A stretch of DNA of 64,000 nt from Hahella chejuensis KCTC 2396 (GCF_000012985.1 NC_007645.1:2820501-2884500), one strand, 5' to 3'. Positions 1-9,409 are shown, counted from the stretch's first letter. Notes: a model not told the origin generated them from the letters alone. Numbers and translations are program-made.

Positions 1-539
1 GTGCGATGGGGATATATTCGCTTTTTGACGGCACATTGTTTTTGCTGCTTTTCTACATACTGATGCGCTTCATTAGTTTGAACGAGTTATTCAGGAAGTT
101 GCCTGTAGAGCTTATTTTGATAATTGGCGCTGCGTTGGGTATTGCTCAGGCAATGACTCAGAGTGGGCTTGCTGCGGTTGTCGCCACTGGGATTATGTCG
201 GTTTTTGGTGGGTTGGGCCCATGGGGGGCTCTGGCTGGAATATACTTGGTGACGTGGCTATTGACGGAGCTGATTACCAATAATGCCGCTGCAGCGCTGG
301 CGTTCCCGATTGCGCTGGCGGCGGCCGAGAGTATGAATGTCGATCCAAAGCCTTTTTTCATGGTGGTGGCCTACGCTGCGAGTGCGAGCTTTCTCTCACC
401 TTATGGCTACCAAACAAACTTGATGGTGTATTCTGCTGGCAACTATCGGTTTTTAGATTACATCCGGGCGGGGGCTCCTCTGGCATTAGTTTATGGTGTG
501 CTGGTGGTTCTGCTTACGCCGTTGTTTTTCCCTTTTTAA
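1..539 (+). CDS. SLC13/DASS-type permease, C-terminal part (5' end outside window)
   Basis: Only the last ~179 codons are present; the reading frame is open to the left edge, so the ATG at position 6 is internal rather than a start. The protein is very hydrophobic, with about five membrane helices. It has the signatures of the C-terminal half of SLC13 / divalent-anion:Na+ symporter permeases: a helix with LTELITNNAAAALAFPIA (the conserved TNNA segment that helps form the substrate and sodium site) and a later helix with SASFLSPYGYQTNLMVY (the conserved P-x-G-x-x-T-N-x-x-V segment). Such proteins carry sulfate or dicarboxylates across the inner membrane; the substrate cannot be told here. Its TAA overlaps the ATG of the next small ORF. 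The family call is firm, the substrate unknown. Confidence 0.85.
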   Translation, partial: AMGIYSLFDGTLFLLLFYILMRFISLNELFRKLPVELILIIGAALGIAQAMTQSGLAAVVATGIMSVFGGLGPWGALAGIYLVTWLLTELITNNAAAALAFPIALAAAESMNVDPKPFFMVVAYAASASFLSPYGYQTNLMVYSAGNYRFLDYIRAGAPLALVYGVLVVLLTPLFFPF

Positions 540-691
540 TGGTTGAATCCACAGCTAAAATCTCCCAACTTGCAGTTGGCGATATGCTAACATCCCGCGC
601 CAAATATAGTGTTGACGGCAAGCTTCAGGATCAATGGGCGTCGTTAACTTCTATGGACGGGGATCGAGAAGAATTTCTGCTTAAATTTTAA
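539..691 (+). CDS. small hypothetical protein, 50 aa
   Basis: An ATG overlaps the stop codon of the permease (TAATG), a layout typical of translational coupling. The frame runs for 50 codons to TAA at 689-691, ten bases before the glycosyltransferase start. The product begins MVESTAKISQLAVGDM and ends GDREEFLLKF. It is soluble and mildly acidic, with no signal peptide and no domain I recognise. It fills almost the whole gap between two co-directional genes, which favours a real gene. It could also be chance or a decayed fragment; I cannot name a family. Confidence 0.45.
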   Translation: MVESTAKISQLAVGDMLTSRAKYSVDGKLQDQWASLTSMDGDREEFLLKF

Positions 692-701
692 TAGGTGACC
701 C

Positions 702-1826
702 ATGCTCAAGATACTATTCTGGGTGGCGTTGTTTGGCGCAGTGTATAGCTACTTTTTATATCCTTTTATTTTGAAATTGCTGCCAAAGAGAAGAATGAGT
801 AGGGCGCAGGGAGTGGCCACAAGAAAAGTCTCGCTCATCATAACTGCGCATAATGAGAAAGATCGTATCCGGGAGAAGATAGAAAACAGCTTGGAGTTGG
901 ATTACCCGGACATGGAGATCATTGTCGCCTCAGATTGCTCTACTGATGAAACCGACGATATCGTCAGGGAGTATGCTGATAAAGGGGTCAGGTTGGCTCG
1001 GGCGGAAGAGCGTAAAGGTAAAGAGTATGCTCAGCTGCAGGCGATCAACATTGCTGCTGGTGAGATACTGGTTTTTTCGGATGTGGCGACTAAGATTCCG
1101 GCGGATGCAATCAAAAAGCTGGAAAGCTACTTTGCTGATGAGCGGGTTGGGGCTGTATCCAGTGAGGACCGGTTTATCACCAATGATGATCAGGTTGCGG
1201 GAGAGGGCGCTTACGTCAAGTATGAAATGTGGTTGCGTCGTCTAGAGTCTGAGCGTTACGGGTTGGTGGGATTGAGCGGCTCTTTCTTTGCTGCTCGCAA
1301 GAAAGTGTGTGAGGAATGGGATATCTATTCTCCCAGCGACTTTAATACTGCGCTTAACTGTGTAAAAAAGGACCTGGTTGCAGTAACCGCTCCAGATGTG
1401 CTCGGGTTTTATAAGGATGTTGCTGATCCGCAGAAAGAATATCAGCGTAAGGTTCGGACAATTATCCGGGGGATTACTGCATTGTCGCGGCATCCTCAGG
1501 TATTAAGTCCCGTGCAGTTTGGTTGGTTCGCGGTGCAGGTATTGAGCCATAAAGTGATGCGTTGGGCTGTACCTTGGTTTTTGGCGGTATTATTGGCCCT
1601 GAGTTTATTGCTGAATTATCAGGGTGGGGTTTACTCTTTGATATTGCTGGGACAGATTGCGTTCTACTTGCTGGTCTTGGCTGGTCACTTTAAACCAGGC
1701 TTGCGCGACAAGGTTTATGTGAAGATTCCTTACTTTTTTGTCCAGGTGAATTTGGCTATCGCCAAGGCCACCATTGATTTTTTCCAAGGGACAAGAATGA
1801 CAGTTTGGACGCCATCCAAGAGATAG
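702..1826 (+). CDS. family 2 glycosyltransferase, membrane-bound
   Basis: 374 aa. An N-terminal hydrophobic segment (residues ~3-25) is followed by a GT-A fold. KVSLIITAHNEKDRI (~43-57) opens the nucleotide-binding region, IIVASDCSTDETDD (~74-87) is the second strand, and LVFSDVATKIP (~123-133) sits where GT2 enzymes carry the metal-binding acidic motif. Two or three membrane helices occupy the C-terminus (~285-360), as in processive or membrane-associated GT2 enzymes. It probably transfers a sugar from a nucleotide sugar to a lipid-linked or polymeric acceptor at the inner membrane. The start ATG follows an AGGTG. It lies 9 bp upstream of a DegT-type aminotransferase and near the PEP-CTERM regulators, so a role in surface polysaccharide assembly is likely. 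Donor and acceptor are unknown. Confidence 0.85.
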   Translation: MLKILFWVALFGAVYSYFLYPFILKLLPKRRMSRAQGVATRKVSLIITAHNEKDRIREKIENSLELDYPDMEIIVASDCSTDETDDIVREYADKGVRLARAEERKGKEYAQLQAINIAAGEILVFSDVATKIPADAIKKLESYFADERVGAVSSEDRFITNDDQVAGEGAYVKYEMWLRRLESERYGLVGLSGSFFAARKKVCEEWDIYSPSDFNTALNCVKKDLVAVTAPDVLGFYKDVADPQKEYQRKVRTIIRGITALSRHPQVLSPVQFGWFAVQVLSHKVMRWAVPWFLAVLLALSLLLNYQGGVYSLILLGQIAFYLLVLAGHFKPGLRDKVYVKIPYFFVQVNLAIAKATIDFFQGTRMTVWTPSKR

Positions 1827-1835
1827 GAAGCAGAC

Positions 1836-3011
1836 GTGTTAGCTAAAATCAGGCCTGTAGGCGCAAAAGTCTATCAATCGCAAGATGTTCCGGCTGATAT
1901 CTCATGGAAGACTAATTATCAGTATATCTATACGAATAGTGGTACTGCGGCTTTGTCTCTGGCTGTTGCTGCGGCGATGAGAGAGAAGGCGGCGTCAATA
2001 ATTGACGTCCCGGAAGTTATTCTGCCTGCTTACGCATGCCCTGATTTGGTGGCGGCGTTGATGGCGCAAGGAGCGTCTCCTGTGTTGGTTGACTTGGAGG
2101 CGGATTCTTTTTTCCTGGATCTCGAAAAGTTACAGGCTGCTATATCCGCTAATACAGTCGCTATAGTGGCAGTTAACTTTCTTGGTATGTATGAGCGCTT
2201 GCTTCAGTTAAGAAAAGTAGCTGACGCCAGAGGCGTGCTACTAATAGAAGACTCAGCACAAGCTCCGCTGCCTATCTCTGCTAATGAGGGATGTGCGGAC
2301 TTTGCTATCTTAAGCTATGGTCGAGGAAAGCCCGTAAACTTGATGGGTGGAGGCGCGTTATTGTTCAAGCCAACTTATGCGGCGAGCGTTTCAGACATAG
2401 TGGCGAATCTGCGAAGCTCCCGCATTGTTGTCGATTGGGTGTGGAAGTTAAAGGCGTTTGTCGTAAACACTCTGATTATGCGTTATCCGTACGGCTTGCT
2501 GGAACGTCTGCCTTTTTTAAACATTGGCGCCACTCAGTATCATCCCCTGCAAAGCATTGAGCTCAGGGAGGGGCTTGACCCGTTGGTGTCGGAGGGAATT
2601 AAACACTTCTATATGTTGCGGGCAGATAAAGCGGCTGCTTACAGGCAAGGTTTGGCGGGAATAGAGGATATTGGTTGGACGTTGTTGGCGAGTGGCGATG
2701 GTTGCGTCGATGAAGGAAGCGCGCAAAGGGGGTTGTTAAGATTTCCTATCTTGGCGCCTTCGCGAGCAGCTCGCGACCATCTGGAAATAGAGTTGAACAG
2801 GCGTGGATATGGCGCCAATGCATTTTATCGGTTTCCTCTGCATCGAATTGAGGGGGTTAAATCAAGGGTTAAAAATGGCGATGCCGATTTCCCTATCGCC
2901 AGTACGTTTGCGGATCGGTTGTTAACGTTGCCTTGTCATGAAGGGATTACAGACGATGAGGTTGCTGACGTTATCGCTATAGTGAAAGCGGCGGCGAAGT
3001 TAGATTGCTAG
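1836..3011 (+). CDS. DegT/DnrJ/EryC1/StrS-family PLP aminotransferase
   Basis: 391 aa, starting at GTG (1836-1838) after AGGAAG at 1825-1830. The fold-type I pattern of DegT/StrS aminotransferases is visible: TNSGTAALSLAV (~31-42) binds the PLP phosphate, EVILPAYACPDLVAALM (~61-77) is the family's P-x-x-x-x-x-x-A region, and LLIEDSAQA (~135-143) holds the Asp that contacts the pyridine nitrogen. SYGRGKPVNLMGGGALL (~164-180) is where the Schiff-base Lys of the family lies. Relatives aminate nucleotide-linked keto-sugars for polysaccharide building. The gene sits 9 bp behind the glycosyltransferase, so the two are probably one operon, ended by the hairpin at 3032-3063. The exact substrate is not predictable. 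Confidence 0.8.
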   Translation: MLAKIRPVGAKVYQSQDVPADISWKTNYQYIYTNSGTAALSLAVAAAMREKAASIIDVPEVILPAYACPDLVAALMAQGASPVLVDLEADSFFLDLEKLQAAISANTVAIVAVNFLGMYERLLQLRKVADARGVLLIEDSAQAPLPISANEGCADFAILSYGRGKPVNLMGGGALLFKPTYAASVSDIVANLRSSRIVVDWVWKLKAFVVNTLIMRYPYGLLERLPFLNIGATQYHPLQSIELREGLDPLVSEGIKHFYMLRADKAAAYRQGLAGIEDIGWTLLASGDGCVDEGSAQRGLLRFPILAPSRAARDHLEIELNRRGYGANAFYRFPLHRIEGVKSRVKNGDADFPIASTFADRLLTLPCHEGITDDEVADVIAIVKAAAKLDC

Positions 3012-3031
3012 GTAATTTCGTCTTTGCAAAT

Positions 3032-3063
3032 AAAAAGGGGCGCTTTTGAGCGCCCTTATTTTT
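3032..3063. terminator. bidirectional rho-independent terminator
   Basis: A perfect stem GGGCGC / GCGCCC with loop TTTTGA (3038-3055) is preceded by an A-run and followed by a T-rich run, so it can work on both strands. It lies between the convergent aminotransferase gene (plus) and prsT (minus). Confidence 0.85.
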
Positions 3064-3105
3064 GTGTGGCGACTTGGTATTCCCAGAGTCGCCTCTAAGC
3101 TTGGT

Positions 3106-5760
3106 TTATTGACCGGCGGCTTTTGCAACCTCGTCGTAATGAGCTTTAATCTCTTCAGACTTGCTATCTAACTCGATCGCTTTTTTCAGGATGGGAAGCG
3201 CGCTTTTCGCGTCGCCATTCTTGTATACGATCCAGCCATAAGTATCGGCGATAGCAGCGCTTTCCGGCTGTAATTTATAGGCGTTCTCCGCCAGTTCCAG
3301 CGCCCTGGCGTCGCCTTTTTCAAAGTAGAGCCAGGATAGGTTGTTAAGCGCCACGGCATCATTGGGGCGGATCTGACGCAGTCTTTCATACTGCTCGATC
3401 GCTTTGTCAGGCATATTGTTGGCCTGATAGCCCATGGCAAGCAATGTGATGGTTTGTGGACTGTTTGGTTCAATGGAAACCCACTCTTCAAGTGGTTTCA
3501 AAGATTTTGCGCCAGCCTGAGCTTTTTTCAGCGTTTCGTGCATCTTGATGGCCAGAGACTGGCTTTGCTTCTGATACCAAGCTAGTTGGAATGCATTGAT
3601 CGCTTTTTCGTACTCGCCTTTGCTGTAGTAATGGTCCCCTTCCACTTCATAGGGCAGGGAAGAGTCGCTAAACTCCTTTTTGATTTCGTTGAGGAGTTTT
3701 ACGCCTGCGGCCTCATTGTCCGTTAGAAACTCAGTTTTAACGGGTAGCAGTCTTGCTTCTATGCGGTCAGGCAAAGTCTTGGCGACTTCTGTGGCTAGTT
3801 TGCGAGCGTCCTCATTCTTTTGCGCCTTAATTAGGCTGGGAATTTCCAGAGTGGCGACCAGAAGAGTTGTGCTTTCCAGCTGGGAGCCAGCTGAGTCCAG
3901 GCCTTTCGCTTTGTTCAGGAACTGACGGGCTTTATCGAACTCGCCAGTGCGAGCGTAGAACTCGGCCAGAGTAAGGCTGGGCGCTGCTGTAGTCGTAACA
4001 TTATTGGCGATTTCCTCTAAGTAAGAGGTGGCTTCCCCTAGCTTGTCCAGCTTGTTGGCGGCTTCAAATAATGCGCGGATAAGCGCTAAGTCTTCTGGGA
4101 ACTGTTTAACTGCGCTTTTGGTTTCATCGAGCAATTTATTCCAACTCTGTGTTTTGGCGAACAACAGAATGGAGTTGCGATAAGGTGTTTTCAGGTCAGG
4201 AGAAATCTTCTTGGCCTGCTCGAACGCCTTCTCTGCTTTGTCAAACTGATCAAGACTGGAGTAGTAGGCTCCTTCCGCATTAAACGCTAATGCGCTGTTT
4301 GGAATAGCTTTCTTCCAATCTTCGATTTCCGTTTTGGCTTGATCGCCTTTCCCCGCTTTGGCGTAAGCGGAAACCAGAAGCGCGCGAATACCCTCGCTCT
4401 TAGGATTTTTATCCTTGCTGTCAGAGAGTAGGGTGATGGCCTTGTCGGCTTGGCCATTGGCCAGATAGGCTTTGCCTAGTTTGTCGACCAACACCGCATT
4501 GGAAGAGTCCAGCGCCAACGCTTTCTCAAGCGCCTCTACGCCACTTGCCAAATTGCCTGACTCAAGTTCCGCTACGCCGTAAATCGATAGTGAGTCGGGA
4601 TCTTCCTTCGGTAGTTTTTCTACCAATCGGGCTGCGGCTTCGGGCTGTTGCAGTTTGAGTTTGGTGGCCGCGAGCGCTTTGGTGACGGCGCTATTGACAT
4701 CTTCTGTAGCGAATTGGCTCAGGTATTTATCCGCTGCTTCCCAGTCGCCCTGCTGATATTTCACCATGCCCAAAAGAACACCGGCTTCTCTGTGTCCAGG
4801 CGCTTTTTCAAGAATACCTTTCAAGTATTCTTCAGCTTTTGCGTAGTCTTTGTTCTTAACTGCTTCGAGTGCAGAAACATAGCTATTCTTAATGCTGCCT
4901 GGGCCAGATTTATCCAGTACTTCCTGATAGGTAAAAGCCTCGGCATGCTTGCCCTGGGCGCGTAACACTTCAATTAGCTCTGAGATGGTTTGATATTTTT
5001 GCAGGGTCATCAGGTCATATTGACCAATGTCCTCCAGCGCGCGCACATATGCGTCTTCGGCTGCAGGGAAATTCTTTTCCAGTGCCGCCATTTTTGCTTT
5101 CCAGAGCCAGACGTCGGAGTCATTCGGCGCAAGCTCCTCTGCTTTTTTCAGTTCCGCCGCCGCTCCGTCTTTGTCATTCTGAAGGAATGAGGCTTTGGAG
5201 AGGCCAAGTAAAGCCTGAAATGACTTTGGGTCGGATTGTAATGCTTTGTTGTATAAGGTGCGGGCGACGTCGGTGTTGCGTTTGGAAAGTTCTATGTCGC
5301 CTCTCACGTTATCCGCCCGAGCGGACAGGGTCGCATTTGGCTCCTCAATTTTGTTCAGCTCAGTCATGGCCTCGTCAACTTTGCCGAGCAACAACAGAGA
5401 TTTCGCCAATCCGACGTGGGCTTCGTTAAGCTCGCCTTTTGTCGCTGTTTCTGGCTGAACTTTAAGCATTTGTTCATAGGCGTCTTTTGCTTTGACGGCG
5501 TCGCCGGTAATCAACAATGTTTCAGCAATGATCAGAAAAGGCTTTCTGCTGGAAGGGTTGAGATTGATAGCGTTTTGAGCTTCACGAATACTTGCTTTTA
5601 GCTGCCCTTGTTTCTGAAAAAAGCGAGCCTGATCCAAATGACTCTTGAACTGAATTTCTTCCTTGGTGGGGGCGCTGTTGTCTTGGCCGCTGCATGCAAC
5701 CAAGAGGCTGAATGCGGCCATAATTATAATTTTAAGGGATACTGCTTTTCGAAGTAGCAT
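3106..5760 (-). CDS. prsT: PEP-CTERM system TPR-repeat lipoprotein PrsT
   Basis: 884 aa. The N-terminus is a lipoprotein signal with lipobox LLVAC (Cys23), so the mature protein is probably anchored in the envelope. The rest is almost entirely tetratricopeptide repeats from ~residue 40 to the end (recurrent A-x-x-x-Y/F-x-x-A-L motifs, for example around ALLGLSKASFLQNDKDGAAA and NNLSWLYFEKGDARALELAE). Length, repeat content and position behind prsK-prsR match the PEP-CTERM TPR lipoprotein family (TIGR02917, about 900 aa). In organisms with exosortase/PEP-CTERM sorting this lipoprotein is encoded with the polysaccharide locus and is thought to act as an outer-envelope scaffold. The start ATG follows AAGGAA at good spacing, 25 bp after the stop prsR would have if its frameshift were repaired. 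The family is near certain; the molecular role is not established. Confidence 0.92.
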   Translation of the reverse strand: MLLRKAVSLKIIIMAAFSLLVACSGQDNSAPTKEEIQFKSHLDQARFFQKQGQLKASIREAQNAINLNPSSRKPFLIIAETLLITGDAVKAKDAYEQMLKVQPETATKGELNEAHVGLAKSLLLLGKVDEAMTELNKIEEPNATLSARADNVRGDIELSKRNTDVARTLYNKALQSDPKSFQALLGLSKASFLQNDKDGAAAELKKAEELAPNDSDVWLWKAKMAALEKNFPAAEDAYVRALEDIGQYDLMTLQKYQTISELIEVLRAQGKHAEAFTYQEVLDKSGPGSIKNSYVSALEAVKNKDYAKAEEYLKGILEKAPGHREAGVLLGMVKYQQGDWEAADKYLSQFATEDVNSAVTKALAATKLKLQQPEAAARLVEKLPKEDPDSLSIYGVAELESGNLASGVEALEKALALDSSNAVLVDKLGKAYLANGQADKAITLLSDSKDKNPKSEGIRALLVSAYAKAGKGDQAKTEIEDWKKAIPNSALAFNAEGAYYSSLDQFDKAEKAFEQAKKISPDLKTPYRNSILLFAKTQSWNKLLDETKSAVKQFPEDLALIRALFEAANKLDKLGEATSYLEEIANNVTTTAAPSLTLAEFYARTGEFDKARQFLNKAKGLDSAGSQLESTTLLVATLEIPSLIKAQKNEDARKLATEVAKTLPDRIEARLLPVKTEFLTDNEAAGVKLLNEIKKEFSDSSLPYEVEGDHYYSKGEYEKAINAFQLAWYQKQSQSLAIKMHETLKKAQAGAKSLKPLEEWVSIEPNSPQTITLLAMGYQANNMPDKAIEQYERLRQIRPNDAVALNNLSWLYFEKGDARALELAENAYKLQPESAAIADTYGWIVYKNGDAKSALPILKKAIELDSKSEEIKAHYDEVAKAAGQ

Positions 5761-5807
5761 GATTGTTTCCTTGATTCACCCTGTATCAGGAGGACGAAAT
5801 ATTGTAC

Positions 5808-7139
5808 TTATCGGTCAGGGTTATACAGCGTCGGTCGGGTTATGCCAAGCAACCTGGCCGCTTTAGCCATATTGTTTTGAGTAGATTGCAGTGCTTGAAT
5901 TATAGCCTGCTTTTCCGCCTCTTCGCGGACTTGGCGAAGATTCAGAATATCCCCGGCGAATTGAGGTTGTTCGCCGAGCTCCAGATCCTTGGCTGTTATT
6001 TTCTTTTCGTCGCACATGATGGTTGCGCGTTTTATTTTGTTGATCAGTTCACGAACGTTACCCGGCCACTCATAACATTGAATGGCGCGGATGGCGTCGT
6101 CACTGAACCCAATGACGCCCTTATCAAGCGTTTTCGTAAAGTTCTCCAGCAGCGATCTGGCGATCACGATAGAGTCGCCCATACGCTCGCGCAAAGGAGG
6201 AACTTTCAAGGTGATTTCGCTGACCCGATAGTACAAGTCTTCCCGGAAATTACCTTCGGCGATAAGCTGGGTGACTTCTCTGTGCGTTGCGCAAATGACG
6301 CGAACATCGACAGGGATTTCTTTCATCCCGCCCACGCGTTCAATGACGCGTTCCTGTAGGAAGCGCAGCAACTTGGCTTGCAGAGACATTGGCATGTCGC
6401 CGATTTCATCCAAAAATAGAGTGCCGCCGTGAGCTAACTCTATTTTTCCTTTTTTCATTTGAGTGGCGCCGGTGAATGCGCCTTTTTCATAGCCGAACAA
6501 CTCGCTTTCCAGTAGGTTTTCAGGAATAGCGGCGCAGTTGATGGCGGCGAAATTGTGGTCTGCGCGAGGACTCAAATCATGAATCGCCCGTGCGAGGACT
6601 TCCTTACCTGTGCCTGTTTCACCAAGAATGAGAGTGGTGACGTCGGCGGGGGCGATTTTCTCCACCGTTCGACATACCTCCAACATTTGTGTGCTGGAGG
6701 CGATGATGCCTTTCAGGCGGGAGGTGGATTTGCTTTGTTGGAGCTCGCGGTTTTCATGCTCCAGTTCGTACAAGCGGAAGGCGCGATTAACGACGAATGA
6801 CAGAATATCCGCGTCAAGAGGCTTCTGATAAAAGTCGCTAGCGCCCATACCGATAGCCTTCACCGCATTTTCGCGTTCTTCGCGGCCGGTCACGACGATG
6901 ATTTTGGTCATCGGCGCAAGTGTGAGAATTTCCTGAAGCAACGCAAAACCTTCACTGGCTCCGCCAGGATCGGGAGGTAGACCCAGGTCAAGAGTAACGA
7001 CCTGTGGTTCGACGCGTCGAAGATGCGACAGGGCTGATTCACGGTCGTCGGCGACGAAGACTTCTGTGTCCTCAAAACACCAACGCATCTGGCTTTGAAG
7101 ACCCGGGTCGTCTTCAACAATGAGTAGTTTTTTTTTCAC
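5808..7139 (-). CDS. prsR: PEP-CTERM-box sigma-54-dependent response regulator PrsR (probable 3' frameshift)
   Basis: Numbered from the longest frame (ATG at 7196, 462 codons): a receiver domain with phospho-acceptor Asp70 in VVTLDLGLPPD, then a sigma-54-interacting AAA+ domain with Walker A GETGTGKE (~192-199), GAFTGA loop (~239-244) and Walker B GGTLFLDEIGD, then a Fis-type helix-turn-helix. The family (TIGR02915) starts almost at KKLLIVEDD, so I prefer the GTG at 7137-7139 over the ATG at 7194-7196. It is the regulator partner of PrsK and would activate sigma-54 promoters of the PEP-CTERM/exopolysaccharide regulon. The C-terminus is odd: the DNA-recognition helix stops abruptly at PTLYNPDR. 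Removing one base from the GGG at 5818-5820 would give PTLYNLTDKYNISSS and a stop at 5786. Confidence 0.9.
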   Translation of the reverse strand: MKKKLLIVEDDPGLQSQMRWCFEDTEVFVADDRESALSHLRRVEPQVVTLDLGLPPDPGGASEGFALLQEILTLAPMTKIIVVTGREERENAVKAIGMGASDFYQKPLDADILSFVVNRAFRLYELEHENRELQQSKSTSRLKGIIASSTQMLEVCRTVEKIAPADVTTLILGETGTGKEVLARAIHDLSPRADHNFAAINCAAIPENLLESELFGYEKGAFTGATQMKKGKIELAHGGTLFLDEIGDMPMSLQAKLLRFLQERVIERVGGMKEIPVDVRVICATHREVTQLIAEGNFREDLYYRVSEITLKVPPLRERMGDSIVIARSLLENFTKTLDKGVIGFSDDAIRAIQCYEWPGNVRELINKIKRATIMCDEKKITAKDLELGEQPQFAGDILNLRQVREEAEKQAIIQALQSTQNNMAKAARLLGITRPTLYNPDR

Positions 7140-7268
7140 AGACTGATCGAACCTTAAATATCCATGAACGGAGGTATGTAGTTTTTGGCGGTACATGTTA
7201 ACAGGGAAATCCCCAAAGACAACAGAGGAAGAATGGCCTGTCAGGATATTTTACTACTTTGCTTGTCT

Positions 7269-9371
7269 TTACTGGTTAACCGCCTTCATATTGCTGAATC
7301 CGGGGGCGGGAACGGCGGCGCCGACGATGGGAATTTTGATCGTAAAACAGGTCCCTACGCCAACTTGGCTAGTCACATCGACCGACCCTCCGAGTTTGCG
7401 AATATATTCTCTGCTTTGGTATACGCCGATACCCATACCAGTTAATCCTTTAGTGCTTTCGAAGGGTTTGAACAACTGGCCTTTGATAAACTCATCCGTC
7501 ATGCCGCAGCCGGTATCTTGTACGAACACGACGACCCAGCCTGCGCTACGCTTCACGGAAACACTGACGTCGCCCGTTTTGTCTGTGGCGTCTTGTGCGT
7601 TTTGGATCAAGTGCACGAAGACGCTCTTCAGTTTGTCCCGGTCTGCGGTGATGGAAATGGCTGAGCTTTCACCGCTGAAGGACGGATGAGGCTCACGCTT
7701 GGACTCGTTGGCGATGACCTCCTTGATCAGGGCGACCAGATCAAACTGGGTAATTTCGTCTTTGGTGACGGGGTTTCTTATTTGCACCAGCAGATGGTTC
7801 ATTTTTTTCAGGGCGTGCTCGGTGGTGCGAATCATGTCGTCAATGAAGACAGGGTTGGTTTTATGCCTTTCTGCATTGTTTACCAGCAACGACAGCTGGG
7901 CGATGATCGTTTTTAAATCATGCACCATGAAGGCGGAAGTTCTATTTACCGCTTCAAACTGTTTTGATTCGGAGAGTCTGTCCTGAGTCTGCAGTAGCGC
8001 CAGGTAGCCGCCAGCCTGACGGGCGACGATTTTCAGTAAATCGTAGTTCTCCCAGTTAAGCTCTATTTTGGCGATAGGTTCCGCGATCAGGACAAAACCA
8101 AACAGGCTTTCTCGAACGAACAACGGAACGACAAGCCAGGGTTTTTTGGTGTTCCAGATGCAGTCCGGTATTTCCATAAGATGATATCGGGTAGGGTCGA
8201 TCTGATATTCCTTCAAATTAACGACCCAGTCGCCCTGGCTCAGAAACTCTATCAGCTCAGAGCTGACATCAATTTTATCGAACTTGATCTCACCCATATT
8301 CCAGAAGGCTTTCGCCGAGAAGCTGTTGTCCTCGTCTCTTAGCCACAAGGCGCCGGCATGGCTCTCGACCAGGTTGGACATAACCCGGATGATTCTTTTT
8401 TCCAGCGCTTCATCGGAATCTAGCGCGGTGAGTAAGCGGGTGATGCTCAGCCACTCTTCCCGGTAATCATATTTGTAGTTAAAGAAATGTTGACTGATGA
8501 AAACCATAAGTCGGGCGCGTAACCAGGCGGAGCTGCCCAGCAGGACCAGAATGATGGTGGAGGAAAAGAAGAAAATAATCAGTAGCGCCTCGGACCATGA
8601 TCCTCCCGCGGTGTTGATGTAGTAGCCGCCAGCGGACATGATGAGGAGATACAGGCCGGCGAACACGAGGGCGCTGGTATGGAAGACGAACTGCCTTGAT
8701 ATTTGTACGTCTATCGGCTGCTTACGCGTGTTGACCATGGTGAGCGCCACCAGCGGCGCGCAGATAGTGTTCACTGCGCCTCGAGCGTCCCAGAACGGCG
8801 CGGAGATCTTGTTGAACAACAGCGCGTCGGAGTACAAAAAGAAGTCGTAGATATAAAAAGCGCCAATGCCCAAACAGAGGTAGCGGATGTTGGAGCGCTT
8901 ATAGCCGGTGGCGTTGCGCCATACCTGCTCCAGCATGACCAGTCCCGCCAGCGAAACGCTGATTTGCCCGAGCAATAGCCATTGTCCTGAAATGAGCGGT
9001 TCATCAGTGAAACTGCGAGTAAAGCCCGCCACCAGCATAACCGCCAGTACGGCGATAATGGACATGCCAAGCCAGTATTGTGTTGGCGTGTTGCTTTTTT
9101 TGGGGCTGAGATTGATGCCCAGAATAATGAAAAGAACGCCGATCCAGGCCGCGTTGCGAACAACTTCAAGGCAGTAACGGGTGACGAAAGAGGGGGCTCC
9201 GATAGCCTGCTGTGCGGCAAGAGCTCCCAGCCAGATAGATGTGACCAGACAAGCGGTCAACAACGCTCTGTCCACAAGGCGGCGCATATAACCCCTTGCG
9301 AGCAGAAGCGTAATAAGAAAGTAAACCAGGGCGCCAGTTGCGTGACTGATGGCTCCGAAATTAATAACCAT
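7269..9371 (-). CDS. prsK: PEP-CTERM system membrane histidine kinase PrsK
   Basis: 700 aa. The N-terminal ~290 residues hold about eight hydrophobic helices, beginning GALVYFLITLLLARGYMRR. A GAF-like sensor region follows (~310-460). The kinase core has phospho-acceptor H-box MVHDLKTII (His ~482), N-box LIQNAQDATD, G1 VQDTGCGMTD and G2 GLTGMGIGVYQSREYI. This architecture and the adjacent prsR/prsT match the PEP-CTERM histidine kinase family (TIGR02916). It is expected to sense an envelope or polysaccharide-related signal at the inner membrane and phosphorylate PrsR. The signal is unknown. The ATG at 9371 begins right before the first membrane helix. The gene is 38 bp downstream of a small membrane protein gene, probably co-transcribed. 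Confidence 0.92.
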   Translation of the reverse strand: MVINFGAISHATGALVYFLITLLLARGYMRRLVDRALLTACLVTSIWLGALAAQQAIGAPSFVTRYCLEVVRNAAWIGVLFIILGINLSPKKSNTPTQYWLGMSIIAVLAVMLVAGFTRSFTDEPLISGQWLLLGQISVSLAGLVMLEQVWRNATGYKRSNIRYLCLGIGAFYIYDFFLYSDALLFNKISAPFWDARGAVNTICAPLVALTMVNTRKQPIDVQISRQFVFHTSALVFAGLYLLIMSAGGYYINTAGGSWSEALLIIFFFSSTIILVLLGSSAWLRARLMVFISQHFFNYKYDYREEWLSITRLLTALDSDEALEKRIIRVMSNLVESHAGALWLRDEDNSFSAKAFWNMGEIKFDKIDVSSELIEFLSQGDWVVNLKEYQIDPTRYHLMEIPDCIWNTKKPWLVVPLFVRESLFGFVLIAEPIAKIELNWENYDLLKIVARQAGGYLALLQTQDRLSESKQFEAVNRTSAFMVHDLKTIIAQLSLLVNNAERHKTNPVFIDDMIRTTEHALKKMNHLLVQIRNPVTKDEITQFDLVALIKEVIANESKREPHPSFSGESSAISITADRDKLKSVFVHLIQNAQDATDKTGDVSVSVKRSAGWVVVFVQDTGCGMTDEFIKGQLFKPFESTKGLTGMGIGVYQSREYIRKLGGSVDVTSQVGVGTCFTIKIPIVGAAVPAPGFSNMKAVNQ

Positions 9372-9409
9372 ACTGCGATACTAGGCCCGTCAAAGATGTC
9401 AAAGTCAGA

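Noticed and set aside
3186-5601. Several 60-126-codon ORFs on the plus strand opposite prsT
   Set aside because: They are antisense shadows of the TPR coding sequence, without ribosome sites or domain content.
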